In this document: piece after piece, positions 9,393-17,573 of the stretch
How the letters are laid out: every line of letters begins with the position of its first letter
Numbering within the stretch: position 1 is the first letter of the stretch
Assembly: GCA_030727085.1 (NCBI GenBank)
Contig: JANRCF010000007.1
Coordinates: 1 to 28,129, forward strand
Source of the DNA: Alphaproteobacteria bacterium
GTDB taxonomy: Bacteria > Pseudomonadota > Alphaproteobacteria > Paracaedibacterales > CAIOTO01
Length of the DNA: 28,129 bases
Direction of reading: 5' to 3'
The notes under the pieces: generated by a model
What the model was told of the DNA's origin: nothing
Database searches by the model: none
The model's input: the letters and a program-made list of their open reading frames with translations, nothing else
Made by a program: the position numbers and the translations under genes

Positions 9393-10349
9393 CTAATATA
9401 CCAAGGATCTCAGTATTTGCATGAACTTACTGTTATATCCCCATTCAGATATTTTAAAGCAACCCAATATATCAGGGATCAATGAAAACATACGTTGATG
9501 TGGGTGTCTGTGCACATTTTTAACAATCCCATCAAGGTCATCTGTTGTTATGTAAGTGATTCCATCAGGGTTCTTTTGTGTGGCAACAAACAAGAGTGCT
9601 TGGTCATGTGAATGGCCTTTAAACTTTGGATGTTGCTTTTGATTATTAAGCGGTTGATCTGTCAGTGCATCTTTGTTCTCGCATAAACTAAGCCATGCTT
9701 GCACAAAAGCGCGACCGCGCTCTGTGTTGCGTACAACAAGGAATGCTCCCCATAAAGCATATTTATGCTCAAGGCTATTAGGATTAATTCCATTCAAACT
9801 AAGTGCTTCGCTTTTGACCGTTTGAAAAGCCTTGTTGATATTATTTTTTCGCTTGCTACCGTCCTGTAGCAATAGAATATCTGCCTTTGAATCGTTAAGT
9901 TTACGAATAAATGGTTCTATGGAACTTTTAAAGATAACAGGCGAATCAGCATAAAAAACGATTGCCCCTTCTGGTAGTTCTTTAAGCGTTTTAAGCAAAA
10001 TATATGGTTTCCAAAGCCAATAGCCTGATCCTCGTTTTTGACCAAGAATTTCTTTGTTTTTGTTGTAAAAATCAGCATCGATATCTTTCCGGTGATACTG
10101 AAAAAAACGATCAAACCCACGGTTCAAAGCTGAAAACATTTGCACATTCTGATTCTGGTAAAAAACAGGATCTCCGTCAGCATATGAAATGCACGCAATC
10201 GGGGCGGGATTTAGTGTTTGAGCACGATCAATGTTAACATGAGCAAACGATACATCACTTTTATTCAGGATATAGATTTGCTCAACCACATTTGCAAAAA
10301 TGTATAAACAGAGAAAACCAATAGTGTAACGTCTGATTTTAGTAAGCAT
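9393..10349 (-). CDS. Membrane-anchored glycosyltransferase-like protein
   Basis: Not firmly assigned. The N-terminus has a single membrane segment (about residues 7-24, YTIGFLCLYIFANVV after basic residues), suggesting a type II inner-membrane topology. The segment RGSGYWLWKPYILLKTL, followed by the acidic site IVFYADSPVIF, resembles the G-x-G-YW-x-WKP plus LLYTDAG pattern of uncharacterised LPS/capsule glycosyltransferase-like proteins. The Asp in YADSP may be the nucleotide-sugar or metal ligand. The chosen ATG at 10349 has AAGGA six bases upstream, overlapping the map stop codon. The frame also extends 11 codons further up into map, but with no ribosome site there. The 9-base gap and overlapping SD imply co-translation with map. 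The sugar acceptor is unknown. Confidence 0.6.
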   Translation of the reverse strand: MLTKIRRYTIGFLCLYIFANVVEQIYILNKSDVSFAHVNIDRAQTLNPAPIACISYADGDPVFYQNQNVQMFSALNRGFDRFFQYHRKDIDADFYNKNKEILGQKRGSGYWLWKPYILLKTLKELPEGAIVFYADSPVIFKSSIEPFIRKLNDSKADILLLQDGSKRKNNINKAFQTVKSEALSLNGINPNSLEHKYALWGAFLVVRNTERGRAFVQAWLSLCENKDALTDQPLNNQKQHPKFKGHSHDQALLFVATQKNPDGITYITTDDLDGIVKNVHRHPHQRMFSLIPDILGCFKISEWGYNSKFMQILRSLVY

Positions 10350-10359
10350 GGTGGTTCCT

Positions 10360-11196
10360 TTATGAAACGGTGAAAATTTCAACGCCCGTTGCTGTCACAC
10401 CAATGGTGTGCTCAAACTGCGCCGACAAAGACCGGTCACGCGTTACGGCCGTCCAGCCATCATCCAACATTTTTACCTGATATTTCCCTGCATTGATCAT
10501 GGGTTCAATGGTAAAGAACATGCCCTCTTTAAGCGCAATTCCTTCGCCTGGCTTGCCGTAGTGCACAACGCTTGGTGCGCCGTGGAATGCACGACCTAGT
10601 CCGTGGCCACAAAAATCACGTACAACTGAAAAGCTGCTTTTTTCGGCATGTGATTGAATCGCATGACCGATGTCCCCTAGTGTCGCACCAGGCTTTACCA
10701 CGTCGATGGCGCGCATCAGGCATTCATATGTAACATTAACAAGCTTTTCGGCGCGTAGAGGCACTTTGCCGATGCTAAACATGCGGCTTGTGTCTCCATG
10801 CCAGCCATCAACAATCAATGTGACGTCAATATTGATAATATCGCCTGTGACAAGTTGTTTTGCAGAAGGAATGCCGTGGCATACGACATGATTCACGGAT
10901 GTGCAAATTGATTTTGGAAAAGGGGTGTGACCATATGGTGCATAGCCAAGCGGCGCAGGAATTGCATTGTGTTCAATTGTCCATGTATGACATATCGTAT
11001 TGAGTTCGTCCGTGGTTATGCCCGCTTTTACGAATGGCGTGATATAATCCAACAATTGTGACGCAAGCTTTCCTGCTTTACGCATACCTTCAAACTCGGC
11101 AGGGCCATGAATGATGATGTCACTATCGCTTGGCTCTTCTTCGTAATGGCTGTGCTTACAATGCTCACCGTGCACGTGATGTTGTGGGTTGATCAT
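10360..11196 (-). CDS. map: Methionine aminopeptidase, type I, with His-rich N-terminus
   Basis: Removes the initiator Met from new proteins. The metal ligands of the M24 fold are visible in order: Asp in IVDGWHGDTSRMF (two), His in GLGRAFHGAPSVVH, Glu in FFTIEPMI and Glu in SAQFEHTIGV. The substrate-binding His lies in SVNHVVCHGIPS. Before the usual IHGPAEFEGMRKAGKLA start, the protein carries an extra leader of about 28 residues with six His and one Cys between residues 6 and 17, followed by acidic residues. The leader is truly translated if AGGAG, six bases before the ATG at 11196, is used, and no internal start fits the family better. The gene follows the rpsD terminator, so it probably has its own promoter. 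Confidence 0.96.
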   Translation of the reverse strand: MINPQHHVHGEHCKHSHYEEEPSDSDIIIHGPAEFEGMRKAGKLASQLLDYITPFVKAGITTDELNTICHTWTIEHNAIPAPLGYAPYGHTPFPKSICTSVNHVVCHGIPSAKQLVTGDIINIDVTLIVDGWHGDTSRMFSIGKVPLRAEKLVNVTYECLMRAIDVVKPGATLGDIGHAIQSHAEKSSFSVVRDFCGHGLGRAFHGAPSVVHYGKPGEGIALKEGMFFTIEPMINAGKYQVKMLDDGWTAVTRDRSLSAQFEHTIGVTATGVEIFTVS

Positions 11197-11213
11197 TTTT
11201 GGCTCCTTAAATC

Positions 11214-11248
11214 ATAAAAAACCCCGCAAACGATATCGCAGGCGGGGC
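11214..11248 (-). terminator. Intrinsic terminator after rpsD
   Basis: On the minus strand GCCCCGC and its near-complement TGCGGGG enclose a 14-base loop and run directly into seven T residues. It lies about 50 bases beyond the rpsD stop and just before the map ribosome site. Confidence 0.85.
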
Positions 11249-11300
11249 TTGTGCTTTTAGTTGTACATTCCCTAATACGGAAATAACAAAGAGTAATCAA

Positions 11301-11915
11301 TTAACGTGAATAAAATTCAACAACCAAGTGTGGTTCCATTTGAACAGGGTATGGCACATCAGAAAGCTTTGGTGTGCGCACAAACGTACCCTTCATTACT
11401 TTATGATCAACACTCATGTATTCAGGAATATCACGTTCAGCAAGTTGATTCGCGCCCAACACAACAGCATTTTCTTTCATGGATGTCGTGATTGAAATTT
11501 CATCACCTTCTTTTACAAGATATGATGGAATATTCACGCGCTTGCCGTTTACAGAAATATGGCCATGGTTTACGATTTGACGTGCAGCAAAAACAGTTGC
11601 TACGAATTTCATGCGATACACAACGGCATCTAGGCGACGTTCCAATAAACCAATCATGTTTTCTGATGTGTCACCTTTGCGGCGTACAGCTTCGTCATAT
11701 ACGCGGCGGAATTGACGTTCGCTGATGTTACCATAGTAGCCCTTAAGCTTTTGTTTCGCACGCAACTGAACACCATAGTCAGATGGTTTTGATCGTTGTT
11801 GTCCGTGTTGCCCAGGACCGTAATTACGGCTGTTAAATGGGCTTTTTGCACGACCCCACAGGTTTACGCCCAAGCGGCGGTCGATTTTGTGTTTTGCTGT
11901 GACTCGCTTTGTCAT
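11301..11915 (-). CDS. rpsD: 30S ribosomal protein S4 (uS4)
   Basis: Primary 16S rRNA-binding protein of the small subunit. At 204 residues it matches the bacterial family. It has the N-terminal region (KHKIDRRLGVNLWGR), the GPGQHGQQRSKPSDYG loop and an S4 RNA-binding domain (ERRLDAVVYRMKFV, ARQIVNHGHISVNGKRVNIPSYLVK). The C-terminus VVEFYSR is typical. The N-terminal zinc cysteines of some S4 forms are absent. TAAGG lies about 9 bases before the ATG. The gene stands alone, flanked by its terminator and a 224-base upstream gap, and is not in the alpha operon with rpoA. Confidence 0.98.
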   Translation of the reverse strand: MTKRVTAKHKIDRRLGVNLWGRAKSPFNSRNYGPGQHGQQRSKPSDYGVQLRAKQKLKGYYGNISERQFRRVYDEAVRRKGDTSENMIGLLERRLDAVVYRMKFVATVFAARQIVNHGHISVNGKRVNIPSYLVKEGDEISITTSMKENAVVLGANQLAERDIPEYMSVDHKVMKGTFVRTPKLSDVPYPVQMEPHLVVEFYSR

Positions 11916-12063
11916 TGATAAGCCTTATCTCAAGTAATATATTTTCAAATAGAAGTTCCAAATTAATGACATGTTTTTTTTGTTTTGTCAATATTCAACG
12001 TTGTTTTTTATGAGTTAAAAGTCGTTATTTTGTTGAATGCTGCTTTTGATGGCAATAATTAAT

Positions 12064-12097
12064 AAAAAACGACGACCAAGCAAGTTGATCGTCGTTA
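12064..12097 (-). terminator. Intrinsic terminator after the Cys-rich secreted protein gene
   Basis: On the minus strand AACGACGA and TCGTCGTT form a perfect 8-bp stem around a 13-base loop, leading into a run of T residues and then an AT-rich tail. It lies about 43 bases past the stop of the gene at 12140-12760. Confidence 0.8.
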
Positions 12098-12139
12098 TGT
12101 GTTTTATCTAACGTTAGTTAAGTAAACATTAGCAGATGC

Positions 12140-12760
12140 TTATTCTGCAACGTCATTTCCTTTGTCAATTGACGTTAGCATATCCCAGATGCGAGCTTCT
12201 CTTGATTTTTCTTCATCAGAAGCTGAAGCTCTTTCTTCTGAACTAAACATTTCGTTAACGCCTTTTTTCTTATCGCGATTCAAGTAAATCGTATCCATAA
12301 TTTTTGCGTTTGCTTTTGCAAGAAGAAGGCAACGTTCGTCACCAGCTGCCTTTTTTGCATCTAATTTTGCTTTTGTTGCTTCGTCTGCTTTTGCGTAAGC
12401 GCCGCAATATGCAGCAAATGCACCAACAGTGCAATCAACAAGTTCAAAAGCAACAACTTTACGACAGTTCTTCGCGCATTCAGCCGCTATCGTGTGACCC
12501 CCTTGTGGTCTTTTGCATGCTGCTTTCGTACACATTGTGTTACACTTATCTTTTAATGCATTGCCTGTTTCACGCCATTTTGCAACTTCACCCGCCTTCA
12601 TGACAGTTCCTGCTGGACCTTTTGCTTTTGCTGGTGTTTTTGCTTTTTTTGCTGATGATTTTGGTGGCGGTGGCGCCATATCACTGTCATCTCCAGCAAA
12701 AGTTTGGCTTGCAAAACCAAGAGCCACCAAAGCAGCCATAATCATTTTAATTTTTAACAT
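12140..12760 (-). CDS. Secreted eight-cysteine protein, unknown family
   Basis: Not recognised. Residues 1-22 form a clear signal peptide (basic start, MIMAALVALGFASQ core, cleavage after TFA). A Pro/Ser/Lys/Ala-rich linker follows, resembling a flexible periplasmic tether. Residues of about 70-150 hold eight cysteines, starting with the pair CNTMC and including ECAKNC, VDC, AYC and ERC, as expected for an oxidised, disulfide-stabilised helical domain. The tail is charged and rich in Ser/Glu/Asp/Lys. No outer-membrane strand or lipobox is visible, so periplasm or secretion is likely. AAGG precedes the ATG and its own terminator follows, so it is a single-gene unit. It may be an envelope or host-interaction factor, but the sequence alone does not settle this. 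Confidence 0.7.
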   Translation of the reverse strand: MLKIKMIMAALVALGFASQTFAGDDSDMAPPPPKSSAKKAKTPAKAKGPAGTVMKAGEVAKWRETGNALKDKCNTMCTKAACKRPQGGHTIAAECAKNCRKVVAFELVDCTVGAFAAYCGAYAKADEATKAKLDAKKAAGDERCLLLAKANAKIMDTIYLNRDKKKGVNEMFSSEERASASDEEKSREARIWDMLTSIDKGNDVAE

Positions 12761-13106
12761 GTTTAATACCTTTCCAATAAATTAAACAGCGAATTCTGCC
12801 CGTTAAGATCACTAAACGCTGCAATGCAGAGGTGTATCTTAGTCTTAACGTGCGCCTAACAAGATCACACTACCATAGAGACTCTTAATAAAAAGTTAAT
12901 GCAGCACATTTTTTTTACAACACCTAAATTTTTAATAAAGTTATTTTTAGTGATGTGTTTTGTTCGCACTTCTCAGGTCATGCAAGGCCTTTTTATTTTC
13001 TTATTAAAAAAAATGAATATATATTAAATATTATTATTAAACATTAACTATATATTAATGCTTTTGTATTAAACTATACTTATTGATTTAAATATAGAGT
13101 GTGATT
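12761..13106. other. Divergent AT-rich intergenic region
   Basis: This 346-base gap separates the Cys-rich gene (leftward) from the barrel-less autotransporter-like gene (rightward), so both promoters should lie here. Bases 13000-13100 are almost entirely A and T, with several TATATT and TATACT boxes. No pair with convincing -35 spacing stands out. No reading frame or structured RNA was recognised. Confidence 0.5.
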
Positions 13107-14984
13107 ATGAAAGTAAAACTTTTTAATTGTACGCATAATAATCTGAATAAATTTGTGTTGATGGCTGTTGTGGGAGTGAGTGTTGGTGCGGGGGATGGGT
13201 GCGCAGGAACAACATATTCAGGGACATGGACATCAGATACCCCATCGTTTGCAAGCGCACCCAGTGCACATTATTCTATTTATGGTTTTCAAGCCACTGC
13301 ATCGCATACCTACACTATAAACAAAGCTGGTAGTGGTACAATTCGTCTATATCAAAATGCTTTTGACCCCACTACTATAACAGATAATTTGATAGGAGTG
13401 ATGTATGATGGCGACACATTTATTGCGTCGTATCCAAGGCCATATTTTTTAGCGGTCTCTGGCAATAGTGGGTCAAGCTACTCAGTTACGGTAACTCCAG
13501 CTAATGCAAGCTATCCAATTTCTATATTTGCAGAAAATTCTATTTCAGGCAATAGTACTACAATAGAAAATTTTCGTGATTATAATGGAATCGTTGTTTG
13601 TGGAGATTTTGTTAATAACACAGGATCAGCCGCAAATTTAATATTTGATTTGCTGCTTAATCAGTCATATACGTCATCAATTAAGTCTACTGTTAATAAT
13701 GTGACAAAAACAGGGCTATACACTTGCACTTTATTAGGTCAAAACCAGTATTCAGGTTCAACAACAGTAAGTGGTGGAACGTTAAGTGTGCTAAGCGGAA
13801 GCATTCCCTTAGGCAGTACTATTAATTTGTCAGGGGGGAAATTGGGTGCTGCAGCTAGTTTTACATTACCTAACGCAGTTGTTCTTAACCAAGACAGCAC
13901 AATTGATGCGCAAGGGCAAGAATTTGTATTAAGCGGCAATGTTTCCGGTAGTTGTGGCCTTACGATTACAAGTTCTGGCGGGAGTGGCACTGGTTCAGTA
14001 TCACTAACAGGGACAAACACATATACAGGTGCAACAACGGTTGCGGGAGGTAAATTAAAATTAGCTGCTGCGCCTAATGGGGCGCAAATAACATTTAACA
14101 GTGGTTCTTCATTTCAAGCAAGTGGTACTTTTAGCATGAATAACTCAATCATTGTAAATTCTACAACCTTTGATACCAATGGCTCTGATGTGACGTTGTC
14201 AGGGCAAATAACGGGTGCTAATATGGCCAAAAGTGGCGCTGGCACACTCACTTTTTCTGGCACTTCAAACCAGCAGACTGGCACAATTACAGTATCAGCT
14301 GGAACATTGGCAATTCAATCGGCAGGTAGTTTGGGTGATAATGAAGTTGATATATCCCTTAATGGAGGTACGTTAAAGGCTTCAGGGACGGTTTCTCCGG
14401 CTATAGGTAATTCTATCTCAGTAAACACAAGTAGTTCTATTGATACAAATAGTAATGCATTTACCCTGTTAGGGTCATTAACACTTGTCTCTGGGATGCA
14501 GTTAGAAGTGAAAGATAGTGGTAGTGGCGGTGTCTTTGACGTTTCTGGCTCTACTGGATCATCTTCGGCAGGGAGCGTTAAAATTACGGGTGGTACGTAT
14601 AGAATTAGTGCCTCGACACAACTGGGAGCGAGTAACAGCACGCAAATCTTAAATGGTGGAAGATTAAAGCTTGCAGCTAATAGTATAACACTCCCTGCAA
14701 TTTCTATGACTGACAACAGCACGATTGATACAGATACTTATACAGTAACAATGACGAATGCCATTACAGCATCACCGAGCAAGTCATTCACAAAGGCTGG
14801 TACTGGTACAATGATTTTATCTGCTGCCAACACCCTTTCAGGACCTGTTCATGTTTCTGCGGGTGAGTTGCATGTGTCAAATCCAACGACGCAACTAAGC
14901 AATGCGACGTATCTGAAACTTAGTAATGGCGCGCACTTGAAATTTACTGCTGGCGGAGCATTGTCTTGCCCATTGGTGTTGTAA
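13107..14984 (+). CDS. Autotransporter-type passenger lacking a beta-barrel
   Basis: The protein starts with a signal sequence: a basic, Asn-rich stretch, then FVLMAVVGVSVGAG, then a Cys-Ala-Gly site. From about residue 200 it consists of imperfect Gly/Ser/Thr-rich modules with the signature of autotransporter-associated strand repeats, for example GTNTYTGATTVAGGKLKL and YSGSTTVSGGTLSVLSG. These stack as a beta-helix. The frame ends SCPLVL, 11 bases before the convergent fabH end, with no translocator domain. Compared with the 929-residue autotransporter at 1809-4598, the barrel is missing. It may be a 3' deletion, a secreted product using another barrel, or a decaying gene. ATG 13107 is preferred over GTG 13101 because it begins the basic signal region; no strong SD is seen. 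Confidence 0.7.
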   Translation: MKVKLFNCTHNNLNKFVLMAVVGVSVGAGDGCAGTTYSGTWTSDTPSFASAPSAHYSIYGFQATASHTYTINKAGSGTIRLYQNAFDPTTITDNLIGVMYDGDTFIASYPRPYFLAVSGNSGSSYSVTVTPANASYPISIFAENSISGNSTTIENFRDYNGIVVCGDFVNNTGSAANLIFDLLLNQSYTSSIKSTVNNVTKTGLYTCTLLGQNQYSGSTTVSGGTLSVLSGSIPLGSTINLSGGKLGAAASFTLPNAVVLNQDSTIDAQGQEFVLSGNVSGSCGLTITSSGGSGTGSVSLTGTNTYTGATTVAGGKLKLAAAPNGAQITFNSGSSFQASGTFSMNNSIIVNSTTFDTNGSDVTLSGQITGANMAKSGAGTLTFSGTSNQQTGTITVSAGTLAIQSAGSLGDNEVDISLNGGTLKASGTVSPAIGNSISVNTSSSIDTNSNAFTLLGSLTLVSGMQLEVKDSGSGGVFDVSGSTGSSSAGSVKITGGTYRISASTQLGASNSTQILNGGRLKLAANSITLPAISMTDNSTIDTDTYTVTMTNAITASPSKSFTKAGTGTMILSAANTLSGPVHVSAGELHVSNPTTQLSNATYLKLSNGAHLKFTAGGALSCPLVL

Positions 14985-14995
14985 TAAGGCGATTG

Positions 14996-16021
14996 TTACC
15001 AACGAATAATGGCAGAGCCCCATGTCAGGCCGCCACCCATGGCTTCGATTAATACAAGCTGTTCTTCTTTAATGCGACCGTCATTAACCGCTTCATACAA
15101 AGCAAGTGGAATAGACGCTGCTGATGTGTTTGCGTGCTTATCAACCGTTACAACAACCTTTTCGGGGGGTAAATGAAAATGATCAATAACACCAGCAATA
15201 ATACGTTCGTTCGCTTGATGTGGAACAAACCAATCAATATCCTCAACCGTTAGTCTGTTTGCGATGAGCGCTTGTTCAACAGCTTCGCCAATTTTCTTGA
15301 CGGCGTTTTTGAATATTTCGCGGCCATTCATAATAACGCCGCCACGTTTATGGGGCGTATCAATAGTATGGTCAACGTAAAGTAGATCATAGCCACAACC
15401 ATCAGAATAAAGATGGGTTGATAACACGCCGCGTTTATCAGCATTGCGCGATTTTGTGCTATTTGTATTCGCACTTTGAATGCCGGAGGATAATTCTTTG
15501 TCAAGTTCCATCGTGCGCAATACAAGCGCAGCAGCGCCGTCGCCAAAGAGAACACACGTGCTGCGATCATTCCAGTCGACGATGCGTGACATGGATTCAG
15601 CACCAATTAAAAGAACTGTTTTTGCTTGGCCTACTTTAATAAAATTATCGGCAACACTTAAGGCATAGACAAAGCCAGAGCAAACAGCTTGCACATCAAA
15701 AGCAAATGCATTCGACGCGCCAATCAACGCTTGTACGCGCGCAGCTACTGCAGGAAATCCATTATCAGGTGTTGTTGTTGCAAGAACAATCGCATCAACT
15801 TCTGTTGCGCGAATGCCTGCTTTAAAAAGTGCTTGCTTGGCTGCTTCTGCTGCCATGTAGGCAGTTGTTTCCTCGCTATTCGCAGTATAACGTTGCATTA
15901 TGCCCGTGCGATCACGAATCCATTCGTCGGATGTATTAAGATGCGCTGGCAGATCAGTGTTTTTAACGCAATTTTTAGGTAGATAGTGCCCAATGCTGGC
16001 AACACATGAACGAAAAGTCAT
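14996..16021 (-). CDS. fabH: 3-oxoacyl-ACP synthase III (KAS III)
   Basis: Starts fatty-acid synthesis by condensing acetyl-CoA with malonyl-ACP. The catalytic triad is visible: Cys114 in DVQAVCSGF, His in WFVPHQANERI and Asn in HANTSAASIPLAL. The Gly-rich end MGGGLTWGSAIIRW is typical. At 341 residues it is of normal length. AGGAA lies before the ATG at 16021. It is the last gene of rpmF-plsX-fabH, with 12 bases between plsX and fabH. Its end nearly touches the convergent passenger gene and no terminator fits between them. Confidence 0.98.
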   Translation of the reverse strand: MTFRSCVASIGHYLPKNCVKNTDLPAHLNTSDEWIRDRTGIMQRYTANSEETTAYMAAEAAKQALFKAGIRATEVDAIVLATTTPDNGFPAVAARVQALIGASNAFAFDVQAVCSGFVYALSVADNFIKVGQAKTVLLIGAESMSRIVDWNDRSTCVLFGDGAAALVLRTMELDKELSSGIQSANTNSTKSRNADKRGVLSTHLYSDGCGYDLLYVDHTIDTPHKRGGVIMNGREIFKNAVKKIGEAVEQALIANRLTVEDIDWFVPHQANERIIAGVIDHFHLPPEKVVVTVDKHANTSAASIPLALYEAVNDGRIKEEQLVLIEAMGGGLTWGSAIIRW

Positions 16022-16033
16022 TGATTGATGTTC

Positions 16034-17155
16034 CTACTTCTTTAATTCAAGTGAAATTGGCGCTGATGATTCTTTAGCGGATACAATTTCCACCTGTTCA
16101 GATTGTGCTGCTTGATCAAGTTTTATTTGTTCTTGTTGTGTTTGTAACAGCGTAAGACGACTCTGAACGCTTTCAATGAAGTTACTTTTAACCATATTAA
16201 TAGCAACACCAACAGCATTTGCAAAGCCAATCGCATCTGTGCCGCCGTGGCTTTTTACAGCAATATGGCGGAGCCCTAAGAAAACGGCGCCATTATAATA
16301 ACGTGCATCACTGATTTGCTTTACGTGGTCAAAGGCAGGTTTTGCAATAAGGTAACCAAGCTTTCCGCGCCATGATGAAGACATGCATGTCTGTAGAATA
16401 TGACGTACAAAACGGGTTGTTCCTTCAATGGCTTTAAGGGCAATGTTTCCTGAAAAACCATCTGTGACTACAACATCGGTTGTGCCTGCCATAATATCAT
16501 CACCTTCAACAAAACCATGAAAGTTTAGATTAGACATGTCACGGAGTATTTGAAATGCTTCTTGAACGCCTGCATGACCTTTAAGCTCTTCTGATCCAAC
16601 ATTAAGCAAACCAACGGTTGGTCGGTCAATGTTGAAGATTTTTGCAGCGAATGCTTCGCCCATCAATGCAAATTGCACAAGGTTAATAGGAGAACATTCA
16701 ATGTTGGCACCCAAATCAAGTACGATTGTGCGACCATGACTGCTTGTTGTCGGAAGAACCGCAGGGATAGCTGGGCGATTAATGCCATCGAGTGTCTTTA
16801 AAAGAACCTTTGATAGCGCCATATAGGCACCTGTATTGCCCGCTGAGATAACAGCATGGGCACGTCCTTCACGCACTGCGTCAATAGCCATTCCAAGGTT
16901 GGACTTACGCCCATTTCGAACAGCAACAGCAGGTTTTGTAAAGTTTGTAACGATTATGTCAGTATGAATGACCTCACTGCATGCTTTTAAAAGCGGTGCT
17001 GTTTCAAGCGCGCTTTGGATGCTTGGTGCATCTCCATACAGTAAAAAACGCAAGTCTTTTACTTGCGTTTTCTTGAGTGCCAATTCTGTGCCGGGGATAA
17101 CCATGGATACACCAAGATCCCCGCCCATGGCATCAATCGCGAGCGTAAATGACAT
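16034..17155 (-). CDS. plsX: Phosphate acyltransferase PlsX
   Basis: Converts acyl-ACP to acyl-phosphate, the donor for PlsY in phospholipid synthesis. The protein begins MSFTLAIDAMGGDLG, the family N-terminal motif, which fixes the start at 17155. The frame runs open further upstream, but only through rpmF in another frame. Other family segments are SAGNTGAYMALSKV, LDLGANIECS, VGLLNVGSEELKGH and VTDGFSGNIALKAIEG. At 373 residues it is a little longer than usual because of a C-terminal tail of about 40 residues rich in Gln, Glu and Ser. The ATG shares its A with the rpmF stop (TAATG), indicating translational coupling. Confidence 0.97.
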   Translation of the reverse strand: MSFTLAIDAMGGDLGVSMVIPGTELALKKTQVKDLRFLLYGDAPSIQSALETAPLLKACSEVIHTDIIVTNFTKPAVAVRNGRKSNLGMAIDAVREGRAHAVISAGNTGAYMALSKVLLKTLDGINRPAIPAVLPTTSSHGRTIVLDLGANIECSPINLVQFALMGEAFAAKIFNIDRPTVGLLNVGSEELKGHAGVQEAFQILRDMSNLNFHGFVEGDDIMAGTTDVVVTDGFSGNIALKAIEGTTRFVRHILQTCMSSSWRGKLGYLIAKPAFDHVKQISDARYYNGAVFLGLRHIAVKSHGGTDAIGFANAVGVAINMVKSNFIESVQSRLTLLQTQQEQIKLDQAAQSEQVEIVSAKESSAPISLELKK

Positions 17156-17352
17156 TAGCTCTCGTCTACAGTTGATGCCTTTAATTTTAATACTTGTCGG
17201 CCATTGTAATGACCGCAGCTTTGGCACACATGATGTGGAAGCTTGCGTGCACCACAATTTGAGCATTCTGCTGTATTGATTGGTGCCAAGTGGTGGTGTG
17301 AACGTCGCATACCTTGACGGGATACGGATGTCTTTTTCTTTGGAACTGCCAT
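17155..17352 (-). CDS. rpmF: 50S ribosomal protein L32 (bL32)
   Basis: Small ribosomal protein of 65 residues. It starts MAVPKKKTSVSRQGMRRSHH, the family signature. The zinc-ribbon pairs CSNC and CQSC, separated by 11 residues, are complete. AGAGG precedes the ATG. First gene of the rpmF-plsX-fabH operon, which links ribosome and membrane-lipid synthesis in many bacteria. Confidence 0.97.
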   Translation of the reverse strand: MAVPKKKTSVSRQGMRRSHHHLAPINTAECSNCGARKLPHHVCQSCGHYNGRQVLKLKASTVDES

Positions 17353-17400
17353 GAATAACCTCTCTCATGATTGAGAAAAAAATATAAAACTTAACTCCGA

Positions 17401-17429
17401 ACAATACAGAATTTTGAGGTAGAAATCAA
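17401..17429 (-). promoter_or_regulatory. Candidate sigma-70 promoter of rpmF-plsX-fabH
   Basis: On the minus strand TTGATT, 17 bases of spacer and TATTGT (four of six consensus matches each) lie about 50 bases before the rpmF ATG, in the divergent gap with surE. No other pair in this gap has such spacing. Confidence 0.45.
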
Positions 17430-17573
17430 CACTCTTGTTATTTCTTATTTAATTTTATGGGCTAGGCAGACTTGGAATTGATTATTTTCCTTATTACATT
17501 TAAAAAGGATGTAGCATCAATCATGCTTCTTGGCGTATAGTATGCATAGATTTTTTTAGAATAACAAAAATGT

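Noticed and set aside
10350..10382. Upstream start for the glycosyltransferase-like gene overlapping map
   Set aside because: The ATG at 10349 has an SD at ideal distance and starts the basic-plus-hydrophobic anchor; the upstream ATG has none.
13101..13106. GTG start two codons before the chosen ATG of the passenger gene
   Set aside because: No ribosome site supports it, and ATG 13107 starts the basic signal region.
1809..14984. CRISPR-like periodicity in the Gly/Ser/Thr-rich coding repeats
   Set aside because: The repeats are imperfect, protein-level and in frame, with no constant spacer length, so they are beta-helix modules and not an array.
17156..17404. Upstream extension of the plsX frame by 83 codons
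   Set aside because: The extra part reads rpmF in the wrong frame, and the PlsX family motif MSFTLAIDAMGGD marks the true start at 17155, coupled to the rpmF stop.
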